From positions 120,776,045-120,840,044 of the forward strand of contig OY757024.1 of the NCBI GenBank assembly GCA_963580285.1: DNA of 64,000 nt, in the 5' to 3' direction. Each line of letters opens with the position of its first letter. Within the stretch, counting starts at the first letter, position 1. Made by a program: the position numbers and the translations under genes. This DNA comes from Lucinisca nassula. Taxonomy: Eukaryota > Mollusca > Bivalvia > Lucinida > Lucinidae. Of this stretch, positions 10,960 through 22,600 are shown in pieces. The notes under the pieces are model-generated. The model searched no databases, had not been told where the DNA came from, and saw nothing but the letters and a program-made list of their open reading frames with translations.

Positions 10960-12419
10960 AGGCAATTCATCTGTTGTGGATTATTGTTCTTATACTTCAT
11001 CTGCATGTGTGTGTTGCTGGTGTCTTTTTGTTTTGGATAGCCTATTGGCTTTGTTCACAGAGGGTAAACTTCATCGAGGCGGTTCTAACGAGTACCCACA
11101 ATCTATATTTTGAGCAAATATAAGAAAAATATCACAATTTTTCATCTTAAAATTTTAGTTTTTTTTCGGCGGTAAAGTTTACAATGTATTTGTATAGGCG
11201 TGTTTCCGTAATATATATTTCAACTGTCTCATGCTGTATTTGTCTAAAACGCGACGGAAATAAGAGCGAGGGTGCGGTCGGGTGAAATCGATTTAAGCCA
11301 ACCAGTGAAATTCTTTTCACTGACCGTTCAAAGACGCTTCTTCAGTCGCGATTTTTTTTTTTTTTTTTTTGTTGTTGTTGTTGTTATAGGTTGTCTTTGA
11401 CTGTGTGTATTGCTTATAGATATTCATTTTCCATAGCCAGGGAAAGTATCTGTCATTTTGGGATTCCGGTATGTTTCCATTAGGGTCTACTTATTTCATG
11501 TTCGTGTTTCTTTCCATTTGGGCCCCGCCAAGCGAATTTGTGTCTTCGAGCATTCCGTCATGACAAATGTTTACTGCGCATGCCCAGCCATTCAGAGGGG
11601 CCAGGGATATGGCTTTCTGTCTGAAGGTTCCTCTTGATTCACTTCTTGTATGGGCGAGCAGCGAAGGTTCTGGCGAGACTGCGCGGATGCGCAGGCTCGC
11701 CTGAACCTTCGCTGTTCGCATAGGCGATAAGTACCAAAATCGCTTGACGGGGCCCATTTGGTTCTCTGATGGGATGTGTGAGTTTTATCGAATCCTGATC
11801 ATTGCGTTCACTTCTATTCTGATTAAATGAATGAAGAAGTATTTCAATATGAACCAATACATTTGATGTATTTGTCTCTTTGTGAGTTAGTCCGGGATTT
11901 GAGACCAGATTTCGAAAAATATAATGCACCCTAAATTCTCACGCTTTGTTTGTAGTGTTTCATTGAGATGTAAGCCTAACCTATATGACATGTGATTATT
12001 TAGCAAATCTGGTGGGGGAAAGGGGTAGAAAATTATATGAGTTTATACCCACCGCCATGCGAATGGTATAGTTGGATTAAGTTTAGTTATGTGTACATGT
12101 AGCTTGCGCTCACAACTGAATGTTGATTTATTGCATCAGCCAAAATATTTGTCAATACTCGAAGACACCAAAATTCATGAAATAACGTAAATACATACGG
12201 TGTTACCACACATTTTGACCATTGAAATGTTACCCCCACAAATTAGGTAAATTTACACTAGTTTCGCGCCAAATAATGTTTATTTTTTTTTTTTTTTTGA
12301 AACAATTTCTTTTTTCGTCAATATGCAGGACAGTTATTTTTGCACATACATGTGAAACGTGATGACACTGTTTAAATCTGGACATGAACAAGGGACTCAG
12401 ATACCTATGGACCCTCTTG
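10960..12419 (+). repeat. 1.46-kb duplicated block, copy 2
   Basis: Partner of 495-1,960, in the same orientation, with the same internal order and small indels, chiefly in homopolymer runs. It diverges after GACCCTCTTG at about 12,419. Confidence 0.8.
11520..11755. mobile_element. GGGCCCCG-TIR foldback MITE, copy 3
   Basis: The 236-bp MITE within the second duplicated block, flanked by ATTT as in copy 1, at the homologous site. Confidence 0.7.
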
Positions 12420-12596
12420 GAGTAGGGTATAGTTGCAACCTCCATATGGGGAACCTCCACCACAGGAGCATCTCTCCACCGTGGGAACACAACGCAACTA
12501 CAACTGCAACTGCAAGTTTAAATGATGAGAAGAATAACTCTCACCTGCCCGTCTGTCCGTTCGATCGTGTTTCAGTCTGTCTATAATAGAGTGTTA

Positions 12597-12717
12597 TACG
12601 GACCTCCGTGACTTAGTGGGTGAGAGCGATGACTCTTAGCCATTAGGTCTCTAACCATTGTGGTTCGAGCATGGCTCGGGTCACATGTGAGACGCCGAGT
12701 TCTGCAACTGAAGGTGT
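12597..12717 (+). mobile_element. tRNA-derived SINE, 5' part (split by a nested insertion)
   Basis: The head has a pol III A box (TGACTTAGTGGGTGAGAGCG, 12,609-12,628) and a B-box-like GGTTCGAGC near 12,662. It looks like a tRNA but lacks a clean cloverleaf. The element is interrupted after GCAACTGAAGGTGT and resumes at 13,027. Confidence 0.7.
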
Positions 12718-13026
12718 AAGCCCCCGCCCATAGGGGCTTGAAGAAATATATGGGCTGCATGATGCTTCCACGCAGAGCTGAATCCGGCCCGCACACTAGT
12801 GCTGGTAAACCGTTTAGAGGATCTAAGCCTGTCCAGGAACCGCGGTGCGAGGCGTACCGTCCATGCTAATAAACCCTATTGGTTTCATTGGGCGACAGGG
12901 CTTGAGATGTCATTTCATCTCAAAGTCGGGTAAAAGTCCCACAAAATTGGAAGCAACGTCTCCAAAATGACCTTTACAGTGTTGATGGGGACGTTAAACC
13001 TCAAATCAAACAAACAAACAAACAAA
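12718..13026 (+). mobile_element. SINE-like retroposon (non-tRNA head), complete copy
   Basis: A 309-bp element flanked by a perfect 14-bp target duplication, GCAACTGAAGGTGT (12,704-12,717 and 13,027-13,040). It begins near GCCCCCGCCCATAGGGGC, a small hairpin, and ends with GACGTTAAACCTCAAATC followed by a (CAAA)n tail. No A or B box is apparent at its start. Related copies lie at 46,154-46,453, 49,159-49,801 and 57,902-58,039. The tail and the 5' truncation of one copy point to mobilisation by a LINE in trans. Confidence 0.8.
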
Positions 13027-13160
13027 GCAACTGAAGGTGTGGTGGTTTTTCTCCGGACACTCCGGTTTTCGTCAACTACTGATTAACGATGGGCTCGATA
13101 TGAGTAAAATAATCTTGAAATGTTTGTAAAACCCAAACCAAACCAATAGAGTTAGGTGTA
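13027..13160 (+). mobile_element. tRNA-derived SINE, 3' part
   Basis: Continuation of the tRNA-headed SINE after the nested element, starting with the second target copy and running through CTCCGGACACTCCGGTTTTC to an AAACCCAAACC-rich end. Confidence 0.55.
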
Positions 13161-13250
13161 CTGCAGGCACACACGCGGCTGACTGACATATGGTACTCTG
13201 AATTTTGCCTGCTCCATAGGCTGGGACTTTTTTTTTATTGAGTGGGGGGG

Positions 13251-13839
13251 GGGTCAAACCTTTAGTATTTCGGGTGTAGGCTAGGGGTTAACAAAAATGG
13301 TCTTTTTTATGGGTACACGCCATTTAGCAGATATTTTGAAGATGTCGACTCTAAAACATACCATTTGGGGGTGAGAGCCAAAAAGTCATTGGTAATTTTA
13401 TTCCTTCGCTTTTTAAAAAAAAACGCCTCCGTCGGTCTCTCCGTCCGTTTAACCGCGTGTCTGACCATTTGATTTTGGCACCGCCCCTCCCAGGTGAGGG
13501 GTCCAACGGTCAAATATCAATTACATTTAATAACAAAGTCAGTTTTATAGATTTTGATATCAAACTTTGCAGAATTAATGATTGATAGAATATGTAAAAT
13601 ACTTTGAACGGAATTTTGGTTGCGACCACTGGATAATGCCTAAGGGGTCGGATTTGGAGGTCGGATCAAAGTTTTAATAAGGGAGTAGGAGCGGCGATTA
13701 AACTGCTTCATGAATATTGTTGGCACAGCATTCCCCTCATACCAGAAGCTATTTGAATGTTGTTTTTTTTTTTTTCTCTTGCTGCACAACAGCTCAGTGG
13801 ATTTAAAGAATTGCTGTTAGGAAATTGGGACGTTAACTG
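13251..13839 (+). repeat. Satellite-flanking repeat F, left copy
   Basis: About 0.59 kb, sharing a long collinear similarity with 32,722-33,228. Shared words include TTTAGTATTTCGGG, TTTTGATATCAAACTTTGCAG and AAAGAATTGCTGT, and both end at GGGACGTTAACTG. Both copies lie in the same orientation and bracket the whole satellite tract. Frames within it are short and unrelated between copies. Confidence 0.8.
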
Positions 13840-14210
13840 AAACATCCCTTGTGCAGGCTGAATAACCGTACGGTATAGACATGATTACTGTGTAGGCTTT
13901 CATCCTGTAAAGCTGGAGTGTAAATAATATATACCGCCTGTGTCCCCTCCTGGAGTTAAGGCGAAATCTGAAGAAAGAAAAAATATTAAAAACATTTTTC
14001 GTGCCAAATGCAATAAAGAAATAAGTAAAGACACATTATAATTATGCAAAGCAAGCTAGCTAATTGTAGAGTATTGTTTTAAGTAAGCTACATTTTGAAA
14101 CTATTTTAGAGGGTCCGTTTATATTATGGATATTTTTGGATTACGCTGTAAAGCTTTTTATTTGTTAGGGTAAAACACTTAATGCTGCACCCCACCCTAT
14201 ACAGCATACA
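13840..14210. other. No recognisable feature
   Basis: Unique AT-rich sequence between flanking repeat F and the first decayed satellite monomers. Confidence 0.5.
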
Positions 14211-15169
14211 AAAGCCAAAGTGTCCCCTGTACTTAACGTGAAGCAACTGCAAGACTATTCCCATCATTGCTCCACGCAGGACACATTTCCAAATCTACCG
14301 GAGCGGATGCTTGCTCTGCGATAAACTCGAAGTAACTACATGACCTGTGCATTCCATTGTTCTACGCCCGGCACGTTACCAATTCTACATGAGTGGTGGC
14401 TTGCACTGTGGTGGCCTTGCTGGCTCTGTGCTAGTACTGTGAACAAGTAAAAGACATTCCCAGTACTTCCAGAGGTGCATTCAACAAAACGGGCTCCCGC
14501 CGAGTGCTCGTCTGTTCGTAGACTGGTTCCCTCTCCCTATAGCTCAATAGCTTTCGCATAAAGGGATCGGTAATATGCGAAAGCTATTGCGCCATAGGGT
14601 GAGGGAACCTGTCCACGAAACAGGCGAGCGCTCGGCGGGCGCCCGTGTTGTTGAACGCACCTCTGATAAGTGGCTTCCGCTGTGCATGAAACGCAGTAAG
14701 TACAGGCTACCTCCACACTGGGCACATTCTCAGTACTACATGAGCAGTGGTCTCCTCTGTGCATGAAACACAGTAAGTATAGGCTACCTCTTTGCTTGGC
14801 ACATTCTCAGTACTACTTGAGCGGGGCCTCCACTGTGATGGAAACAGAGCAAGTATAGACTACCTCCACTATGGGCACATTCCCAGTATTACCCTAGCAG
14901 TGGCTTCATCTGTGCTGGAAACACAGCAGATATAGGCTATCACCACGCTGGGTACATTCGTTGTATTGTCCGAGAAGTCACGCACCTTATGTTGGAACCA
15001 CATGCTACCTCTTATTCACGCTGGGAACATTCCCAGTATTACACGACCAATATAAACCACTGTGCTGGAAAAAGTATAGGCTACCTCCATGGTGGGCACG
15101 TTAACAGTACTATCCTTTCAGTTGCTTCCTCGAGCTGGAAACACTTGAAATATAGGCTTCAAATAAATA
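14211..15169 (+). repeat. Decayed satellite monomers (array edge)
   Basis: About ten strongly diverged copies of the 77-bp satellite, recognisable by GGCTACCTCCAC, GGGCACATTC, CAGTACTA and GGAAACACAG words. Divergence is much greater than in the main array, as expected at an array edge that no longer recombines. It is interrupted by a foldback element at 14,471-14,664. Confidence 0.75.
14471..14664. mobile_element. Foldback MITE with ~85-bp inverted arms
   Basis: A near-complete 194-bp palindrome. The ends are AGAGGTGC and its complement GCACCTCT; the arms continue through ACGGGC, CCGAG, TGGTTCCCTC and AATAGCTTTCGCAT around a spacer of about 15 bases. It lies within a satellite monomer. Two overlapping short frames on opposite strands are consequences of the palindrome. 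Confidence 0.75.
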
Positions 15170-15866
15170 TCACGGTTGGCAACTTTGCTTCCCTCTTTGT
15201 GATTGCACACCGGTGGGTCGGGCCTAAGAATATATGACGGTTCCAGCGTAAAAACATAGATGGAATATCAATTTTAGTTGTTATTCTTTATGTTGGTTGC
15301 CGCCTGATGCTCCGTCTTTGGTCGGGCCCCTCGGGGTCTAACTGTTGGTTTTCTTTTGCTCCAGTATTTCTGTTGTTGTATGCTGTAGAGTCCTCAACCT
15401 TGTTTCATCTCTGTAGTTTGTTTTATTTGTATGTTAGGATATGCTACACTGTTGAGTTAGGAAGCCTTCATGCGGTCTAAATAAAATTTATGTCTGTACC
15501 GCGACAGAAGTAAGGGCAAGGATTGTGGCCACGTAAAATCGATTTAAGCCTTCCCCCACCCCCCCCACCCCCACCCACCCAGTGGAATTTTTCTACTGAC
15601 CGTTCAAAGGCGGTTCTTCTGTGGCTGTCGATTTATGTTTTTTGTTTGTTACTTAGTGTGTGTATCACTTGTGTATTTTTATTTTGGATGGCCTATAGGT
15701 CATTTTGTGGGAAAGTACCTGTCCTTTTGGCCTTCCTCTGTTTGGGTTCCCATTATGATCTGGTAAGTTCGTGTTTGTGTTTCTTTCCCTTTGGTGTCTT
15801 TTGTGGGTGGAGTAAGTTAATTGTATCGATTCCTGATCTTTGTTTTACTTTTACTTTTCACCCAGT
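15170..15866 (+). repeat. Family A, long copy in forward orientation
   Basis: About 0.7 kb, one of the longest family A copies, ending in CTTTGTTTTACTTTTAC. It begins near GGTTGGCAACTTTGC, a start it shares with the copy at 46.6 kb. It is inserted into the decayed satellite, next to a LINE fragment of opposite orientation. Confidence 0.7.
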
Positions 15867-16653
15867 TTCAAGTTTCATGTTTATTCAGAAACACCAGGCC
15901 AATCGGCCCATCTGTTTTACAACATATATAATACATACAGTAGATGTGACAAAAGCGGACTGATGTTAATTAGAAAAACACATAACAAAGTACAATAATG
16001 GTGTACATCCGATTGATATGTAAACTATTTTTTTTTTCAAACATGAATCTCCATCAAGAAAACAGGCCTATATAATTTCGACCCGTTTGAACCCCACCTT
16101 TACACAGTAAAACTGGGATCAACAGGGGTATATATAATTCTCCTAATGCCCGCCCATAGACATGCGTCGTGGGCACCCATCAGAACCGCCTCAGTGCGGC
16201 GGCTCTAATGAGTGCCCACAAACCATGTTCAAAGCATAAGCAAGAAAATTAGCACAATTCTTTATCAGACAATTTTCATTATTTTGGAGGTAAAATTAAA
16301 TATAGATAGGCCTGTTTTTGTAATGTGGTATTTGCCTTGGAGAAGGTACATCCTTAAGGATGAAGGATCATGTAAAGAAGTATTGTTCCGTAGTTTTAAA
16401 GGCCTTAAAACATAAAGCGATTTTTTTATTAACTGTTTAGACTATGAAGTAAACATTTCAACTAATATATGTTTATTGGGTCTTGTTCTGAAATATTTAG
16501 GTCAAAGCGAGCTTCTTAAGTCAGTATATCTAGTGAATTCGAGTGTAAAATGAAACTCGTCTTCAAGCATTCCACAAGTTGAACAAAGCCAATTTTCAAA
16601 CAGAATAGAATTCGGTTTTGCCCACCTTCCAACTTCAGACTCTAGTCTGTTCG
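15867..16653 (-). pseudogene. LINE 3' end: ORF2 C-terminal relic plus 3' UTR
   Basis: Minus-strand codons from 16,654 to about 16,507 read through NSILFENWLCSTCGMLEDEF then HFTLEF and YTDLR. This is the cysteine/histidine cluster that closes ORF2 in several invertebrate LINE families. A stop and frameshift follow. The rest is a 3' UTR that ends with AATAAA inside CTGAATAAACATGAAAC, next to 15,867. The element is 5'-truncated and dead, and it separates the decayed from the main satellite array. Confidence 0.6.
16169..16219. repeat. GCCTC-centred hairpin
   Basis: Arms GGGCACCCATCAGAACCGCC and the complement of GGCGGCTCTAATGAGTGCCC pair with few mismatches. The same hairpin type occurs at 27,883-27,935, 33,432-33,481 and 54,248-54,295 in otherwise different elements, and as a single arm in the duplicated blocks. 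Confidence 0.6.
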
Positions 16654-19600
16654 AAGAAAGCACAGCAAGTATAGGCTACCTTCATGATGGACACAATTCC
16701 CAGTTATAACCGAGCACTAGCTTCCTTTGCTGGAAACACAGCAGGTATAGTCTACCTCCCATCCACCCTTGGCTCATTCCGAGTATTACAATAGCAGTGT
16801 ATTCAACGTGCTTGAAACCGATCACGTACATTTATAGGCTACCTCACCAGTGGATAGGTTACCAGTACTATCCCAGCAGTCGCTTTCTTTGAGTTTGAAC
16901 CACTTCAAGAATAGGCTACACTAACGCTGGACACATTACCAGAACTATCTGTGCTGTGGCTTGCACCGTGCAGGAAACACATCAAGTAAAGGCTACCTAC
17001 ACGCTGTGTACATTCACAGTACTACCTGAGGCTTAGCTTCCTCTGTGCTGGAAACACAGCACTATAAGGCTACCTCCACGCTGGGAACATTCCCAGTACT
17101 ACCTGAGCACTAGCTTCCTCTATGCTGGAAACATAGCACTATAAGGCTACCTCCACGCTGGGAACATTCCCAGTACTATCTGAGCACTAGCTTCCCCTGT
17201 GCTAGAAACACAGCACTATATGGTTACCTCCACGCAGGGCACATTCCCTGTACTACCTGAACGCTAGCGCTTCCTCTGTGCTTGAAACACAGTGCTATAA
17301 CACTACATCCGCGCTGGGAACACTCCCAATACTACCTGAGGACTAGCTTCCTCTGTGCAGGAAACACAGCACTATAAGGCTACATCCACGCTGGGAACAT
17401 TCCCAGTACTACCTGAGTACTAGGTCCCTCTGTGCTAGAAACACAGCACTATAAGGCTACCTCCACGCTGGGCACATTCACAGTTCTACCTGAGCACTAG
17501 CGCTTCCTCTGTGCAGGAAACACAGCACTATAAGGCTACCTCCACGCTTAGAACATTCCCAATACTACCAAAGAACTAGCTTCCTCTCAGTTAGAAACAA
17601 AGCACAATAAGGCTACCTCCACACTGGGAACATTCCCAGTACTACCTGAGTACTAGGTCCCTCTGTGCTAGAAACACAGCACTATAAGGCTACCTCCACG
17701 CTGGGCACATTCACAGTTCTACCTGAGCACTATCGCTTCCTCTGTGCAGGAAACACAGCACTATAAGGCTACCTCCACGCTTAGAACATTCCCAATACTA
17801 CCAAAGAACTAGCTTCCTCTCAGCTAGAAACAAAGCACAATAAGGCTACCTCCACACTGCGAACATTCCCAGTACTACCTAAGAACTAGCTTCCCCTCTG
17901 CTGGAAACACAGCACTATAGAGCTACCTCCACGCTGGGAACATTCCTAGTACTACATGAACACTAGCTTCCTCTGTGCTGGAAACACAGCTCTATAAGGC
18001 TACCTCCACACTGGGAACATTTCCATTTCCCTGAGCACTAGGTTCTTCTGTGCTGTAAACATAGCAGTATAAGACTACCTCCACGCTGGGAACATTCCTA
18101 GTACTACCTGAACACTATTTTCCTCTGTGCTGGAAACACAGCTCTATAAGGCTACCTCCACACTGGGAACATTCCCAGTACTACCTAAGAACTAGCTTCC
18201 TCTCTGCTGGAAACACAGCACTATAGAGCAACCTCAACGCTGGGAACATTCCCAGTACTTCATGAGCACTAGCGCTTCCTCTGTGCTGGAAACATAGCCC
18301 TATAGGGCTACCTCCACCATGGGAACATTCCCATTTATAACCGAGCACTAGCTTCCTCTGTGCTGGAAAAACAGCACTATAAGGCTACCTCCACGCTGGG
18401 AACATTCAGAGTTATACCTTAGCACTAGCTTCCTCTTTGCTGGAAACATAGAACTATAAAGCTACCTAAACACTAGGCACATTCCCAGTACTACGTGAGG
18501 ACTAGCTTCTTCTGTGATGGAGACACAGCATTATAAGGCTACCTCCACGCTGGGAACATTCCCAGTACTACCAGAGCACTAGTGCTTCCTATGTGCTAGA
18601 AGCACAGCACTGTATGGCTACATCCACGCTGGGAACATTCCCAGTACTAACTGAGCACTAGCTTCCCCTGTGCTAGAAACACAGCACTATAAGGCTACCT
18701 CCACGCTGGGTACATTCCCGGTACTACCTGAGGACTAGCTTCTCCTGTGCTGGATACACAGCACTAAAAGGCTACCTCCACGCACGGCACATTCCCTGTA
18801 CTATCTGTGCACTAGCGCTTCCTCTGTGCTACAAACGCAGCACTATAAGGCTATCTCCATGCTGGGAACATTTCCTGTACTACCTGAGCACTAGCGCTTC
18901 CTATGTGCTAGAAACACAGCACTATAAGGCTACATCCACGCTGGACACATTCCCTGTACTACCTGAGCACTAGCGCTTCCTATGTGGTAGAAACACAGCA
19001 CTGTAAGGCTACCTCCACGCTGGGAACATTCCCAGTACTACCTGAGTACTAGATTCCTCTGTGCTAGAAACACAGCACTATAAGGCTACCTCCACGCTGG
19101 GCACATTCACAGAACTACCTGAGCACTAGCGCTTCCTATGTGCTAGAAACACAGCACTGTAAGGCTACCTCAACGCTGGGAACATTCCCAGTACTACATG
19201 AACTTCCTATCTGAGGACTAGCTTCTCCTGTGCTGGATAGACAGCACTAAAAGGCTACCTTCACGCACGACACATTCCCTGTACTATCTGTGCACTAGCG
19301 CTTCCTATGTGCTACAAACGCAGCACTATAAGGCTATCTCCACGCTGGAAACATTCCCAGTACTACCTGAGTGCTAGATTCCTCTGTGCTAGAAACACAG
19401 CACTATAAGGCTACCTCCACGCTGGGCACATTCACAGTACTACCTGACACTAGCGCTTCCTATGTGCTAGAAACACAGCACTGTAAGGCTACCTCCACGC
19501 TGGGAACATTCCCAGTACTACCTGAACTTCCTATCTGAGGATAAGCTTCTCCTGTGCTGGATACACATCACTATAAGGCTACCTCCACTCTTGGCTTATT

Positions 19601-22600
19601 TCCCTGTACTACCTGAGCACTAGCGCTTCCTCTGTGCTGGAAACACAGCACTATAAGGCTACATCCACGCTGTGAACATTCCCAAGCTTCTCCTGTGCTG
19701 GATACACATCACTATAAGGCTACCTCCACTCTTGGCACATTCCCTGTACTACCTGAGCACTATCGCTTCCTCTGTGCTGGAAACACAGCACTATAAGGCT
19801 ACATCCACGCTGTGAACATTCCCAATACTACCTGAGGACTAGCTTCCTCTGTGCTGGAAACACAGCACTATAAGGCTACATCCACGCTGGGGACATTCCC
19901 AGTATTACCTGAGCACAAGATTCCTCTGTGCTAGACACACAGCACTATAAGGCCACCTCCACGCTGGGCACATTCTAGCGCTTCCTCTGTGCTGGAAACA
20001 CAACACTATTTGGCTACCTCCACGCTGGGAACATTCCCCATACTACCTGAGGACTAGCTTCCTCTGTGCTGGATACACAGCACTAAAAGTCTATCTCCAC
20101 GCTGGGAACATTCCCAGTAATACCTTGAGCACTAGCTTCTTCTGTGCTGGAAACATAGCATCATAAGACTACATCCACGCTAGGAACATTCCTAGTACTA
20201 CATGAACACTAGCTTCCTTTGTGCTGGAAACACAGCCATATAAGGCTACCTCCACGCTGGGAACATTCCCAGTACTACCTAAGAACTAGCTTCCTCTCTG
20301 CTGGAAACACACCACAATAGATCTACCTCCACGCTGGGAACATTCCGAGTACTTCCTCTGTGCTGGAAACATAGCCCTATAGGGTTACCTCCACGCTGGG
20401 AACATTCCGAGTACTTCCTCTGTGCTGGAAACATAGCCCTATAGGGTATCTCCACGCTGGGAACATTCCCAGTTATAACCGAGCACTAGCTTCCTCTGTG
20501 CTGGAAACACAGCACTATAAGACTATCTCCACGCTGGGAACATTGAGACTTATACCTTAGCACTAGCTTCCTCTGTGCTGGAAACATAGAACTATAAGGC
20601 TACATAAACACTGGACACATTCCAAGTACTACCTGAGGATTAGCTTCCTCTGTGCTGGAAACACAGCACTATAAGGCTACCTCCACGCTGGGAACATTCC
20701 CAGTACAACCTGAGCACTAGCGCTTCATATGTACTAGAAACACAACACATTAAGGCTACCTCCACGCTGGGCACATTTCCTGTACTACCTGACCACAGCG
20801 CTTCCTCTGTGCTGGAAACACAGCACTATAAGGCTACCTCCACGCTGGGAACATTCCCAATACTGCCTGAGGACTAGCTTCCTCTTTGCTGGAAACACAG
20901 CACTATAAGGCTATCTCCATGTTGGGAACATTTCCTGTACTACCGGAGCACTAGCGCTTCCTATGTGCTAGAAACACAGCACTATAAGGCTACATCCTCG
21001 ATGGACACATTCCCTGTACTACCTGAGCACTAGCGCTTCATATGTGCTAGAAACACAGCACATTAAGGCTACCTCCACGCTGGGCACATTCCCTGTACTA
21101 CCTGACCACAGCGCTTCCTCTGTGCTGGAAACACAGCACTATAAGGCTACCTCCACGCTGGGAACATTCCCAATACTGCCTGAGGACTAGCTTCCTCTTT
21201 GCTGGAAACACAGCACTATAAGGCTATCTCCATGTTGGGAACATTTCCTGTACTACCTGAGCACTAGCGCTTCCTATGTGCTAGAAACACAGCACTGTAA
21301 GGCTACCTCCACGCTGGGAACATTCCCAGCACTACCTGAGTACTAGATTCCTCTGTGCTAGAAACACAGCACTATAAGGCTACCTCCACGCTGGGCACAT
21401 TCACAGTACTACCTGAGCACTAGCGCTTCGTATGTGCTAGAAACACAGCACTGTAAGGCTACCTCCACGCTGGGAACATTCCCAGTACTACCTGAGGACT
21501 AGCTTCCTATCTGAGGATTAGCTTCTCCTGTGCTGGATACACAGCACTAAAAGGCTACCTTCACGCACGGCACATTCCCTGTACTATCTGTGCACTAGCG
21601 CTTCCTATGTGCTACAAACACAGCACTATAAGGCTATCTCCACGCTGGGAACATTCCCAGTACTACCTGAGTGCTAGATTCCTCTGTGCTAGAAACACAG
21701 CACTACAAGGCTACCTCCACGCTGGGCACATTCACAGTACTACCTGAGCACTAGCGCTTTCTATGTGCTAGAAACACAGCACTGTAAGGCTACCTCCACG
21801 CTGGGAACATTCCCAGTACTATCTGAGCACTAGCTTCCCCTGTGCTAGAAACACATCACTATAAGGCTACCTCCACTCTTGGCACATTCCCTGTACTACC
21901 TGAGCACTAGCGTTTCCTCTGTGCTGGAAACACAGCACTATAAGGCTACATCCACGCTGTGAACATTCCCAATACTACCTGAGGACTAGCTTCCTCTGTG
22001 CTGGAAACACAGCACTATAAGGCTACATCCACGCTGGGGACATTCCCAGTATGACCTGAGCACAAGATTCCTCTGTGCTAGAAACACAGCACTATACGGC
22101 CACCTCCACGCTGGGCATATTCCAGCGCTGCCTCTGTGCTGGAAACACAACACTATATGGCTACCTCCACGCTGGGAACATTCCCCATACTACCTGAGGA
22201 CTAGCTTCCTCTGTGCTGGATACACAGCACTAAAAGTCTATCTCCACGCTGGGAACATTCCCAGTAATACCTTGAGCACTAGCTTCTTCTGTGCTGGAAA
22301 CACAGCCATATAAGGCTACCTCCACGCTAGGAACATTCCTAGTACTACATGAACACTAGCTTCCTTTGTGCTGGAAACACAGCACAATAGATCTACCTCC
22401 ACGCTGGGAACATTCCCAGTACTTCCTCTGTGCTGGAAACATAGCGCTATAGGGTATCTCCACGCTGGGAACATTCCGGCCCAGTTATAACCGAGCACTA
22501 GCTTCCTCTGTGCTGGAAACACAGCACTATAAGACTACCTCCACGCTGAGAACATTGAGACTTATACCTTAGCACTAGCTTCCTCTGTGCTGGAAACATA

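Noticed and set aside
12609..12690. tRNA gene
   Set aside because: It has A and B boxes but a poor cloverleaf and is continuous with a SINE body.
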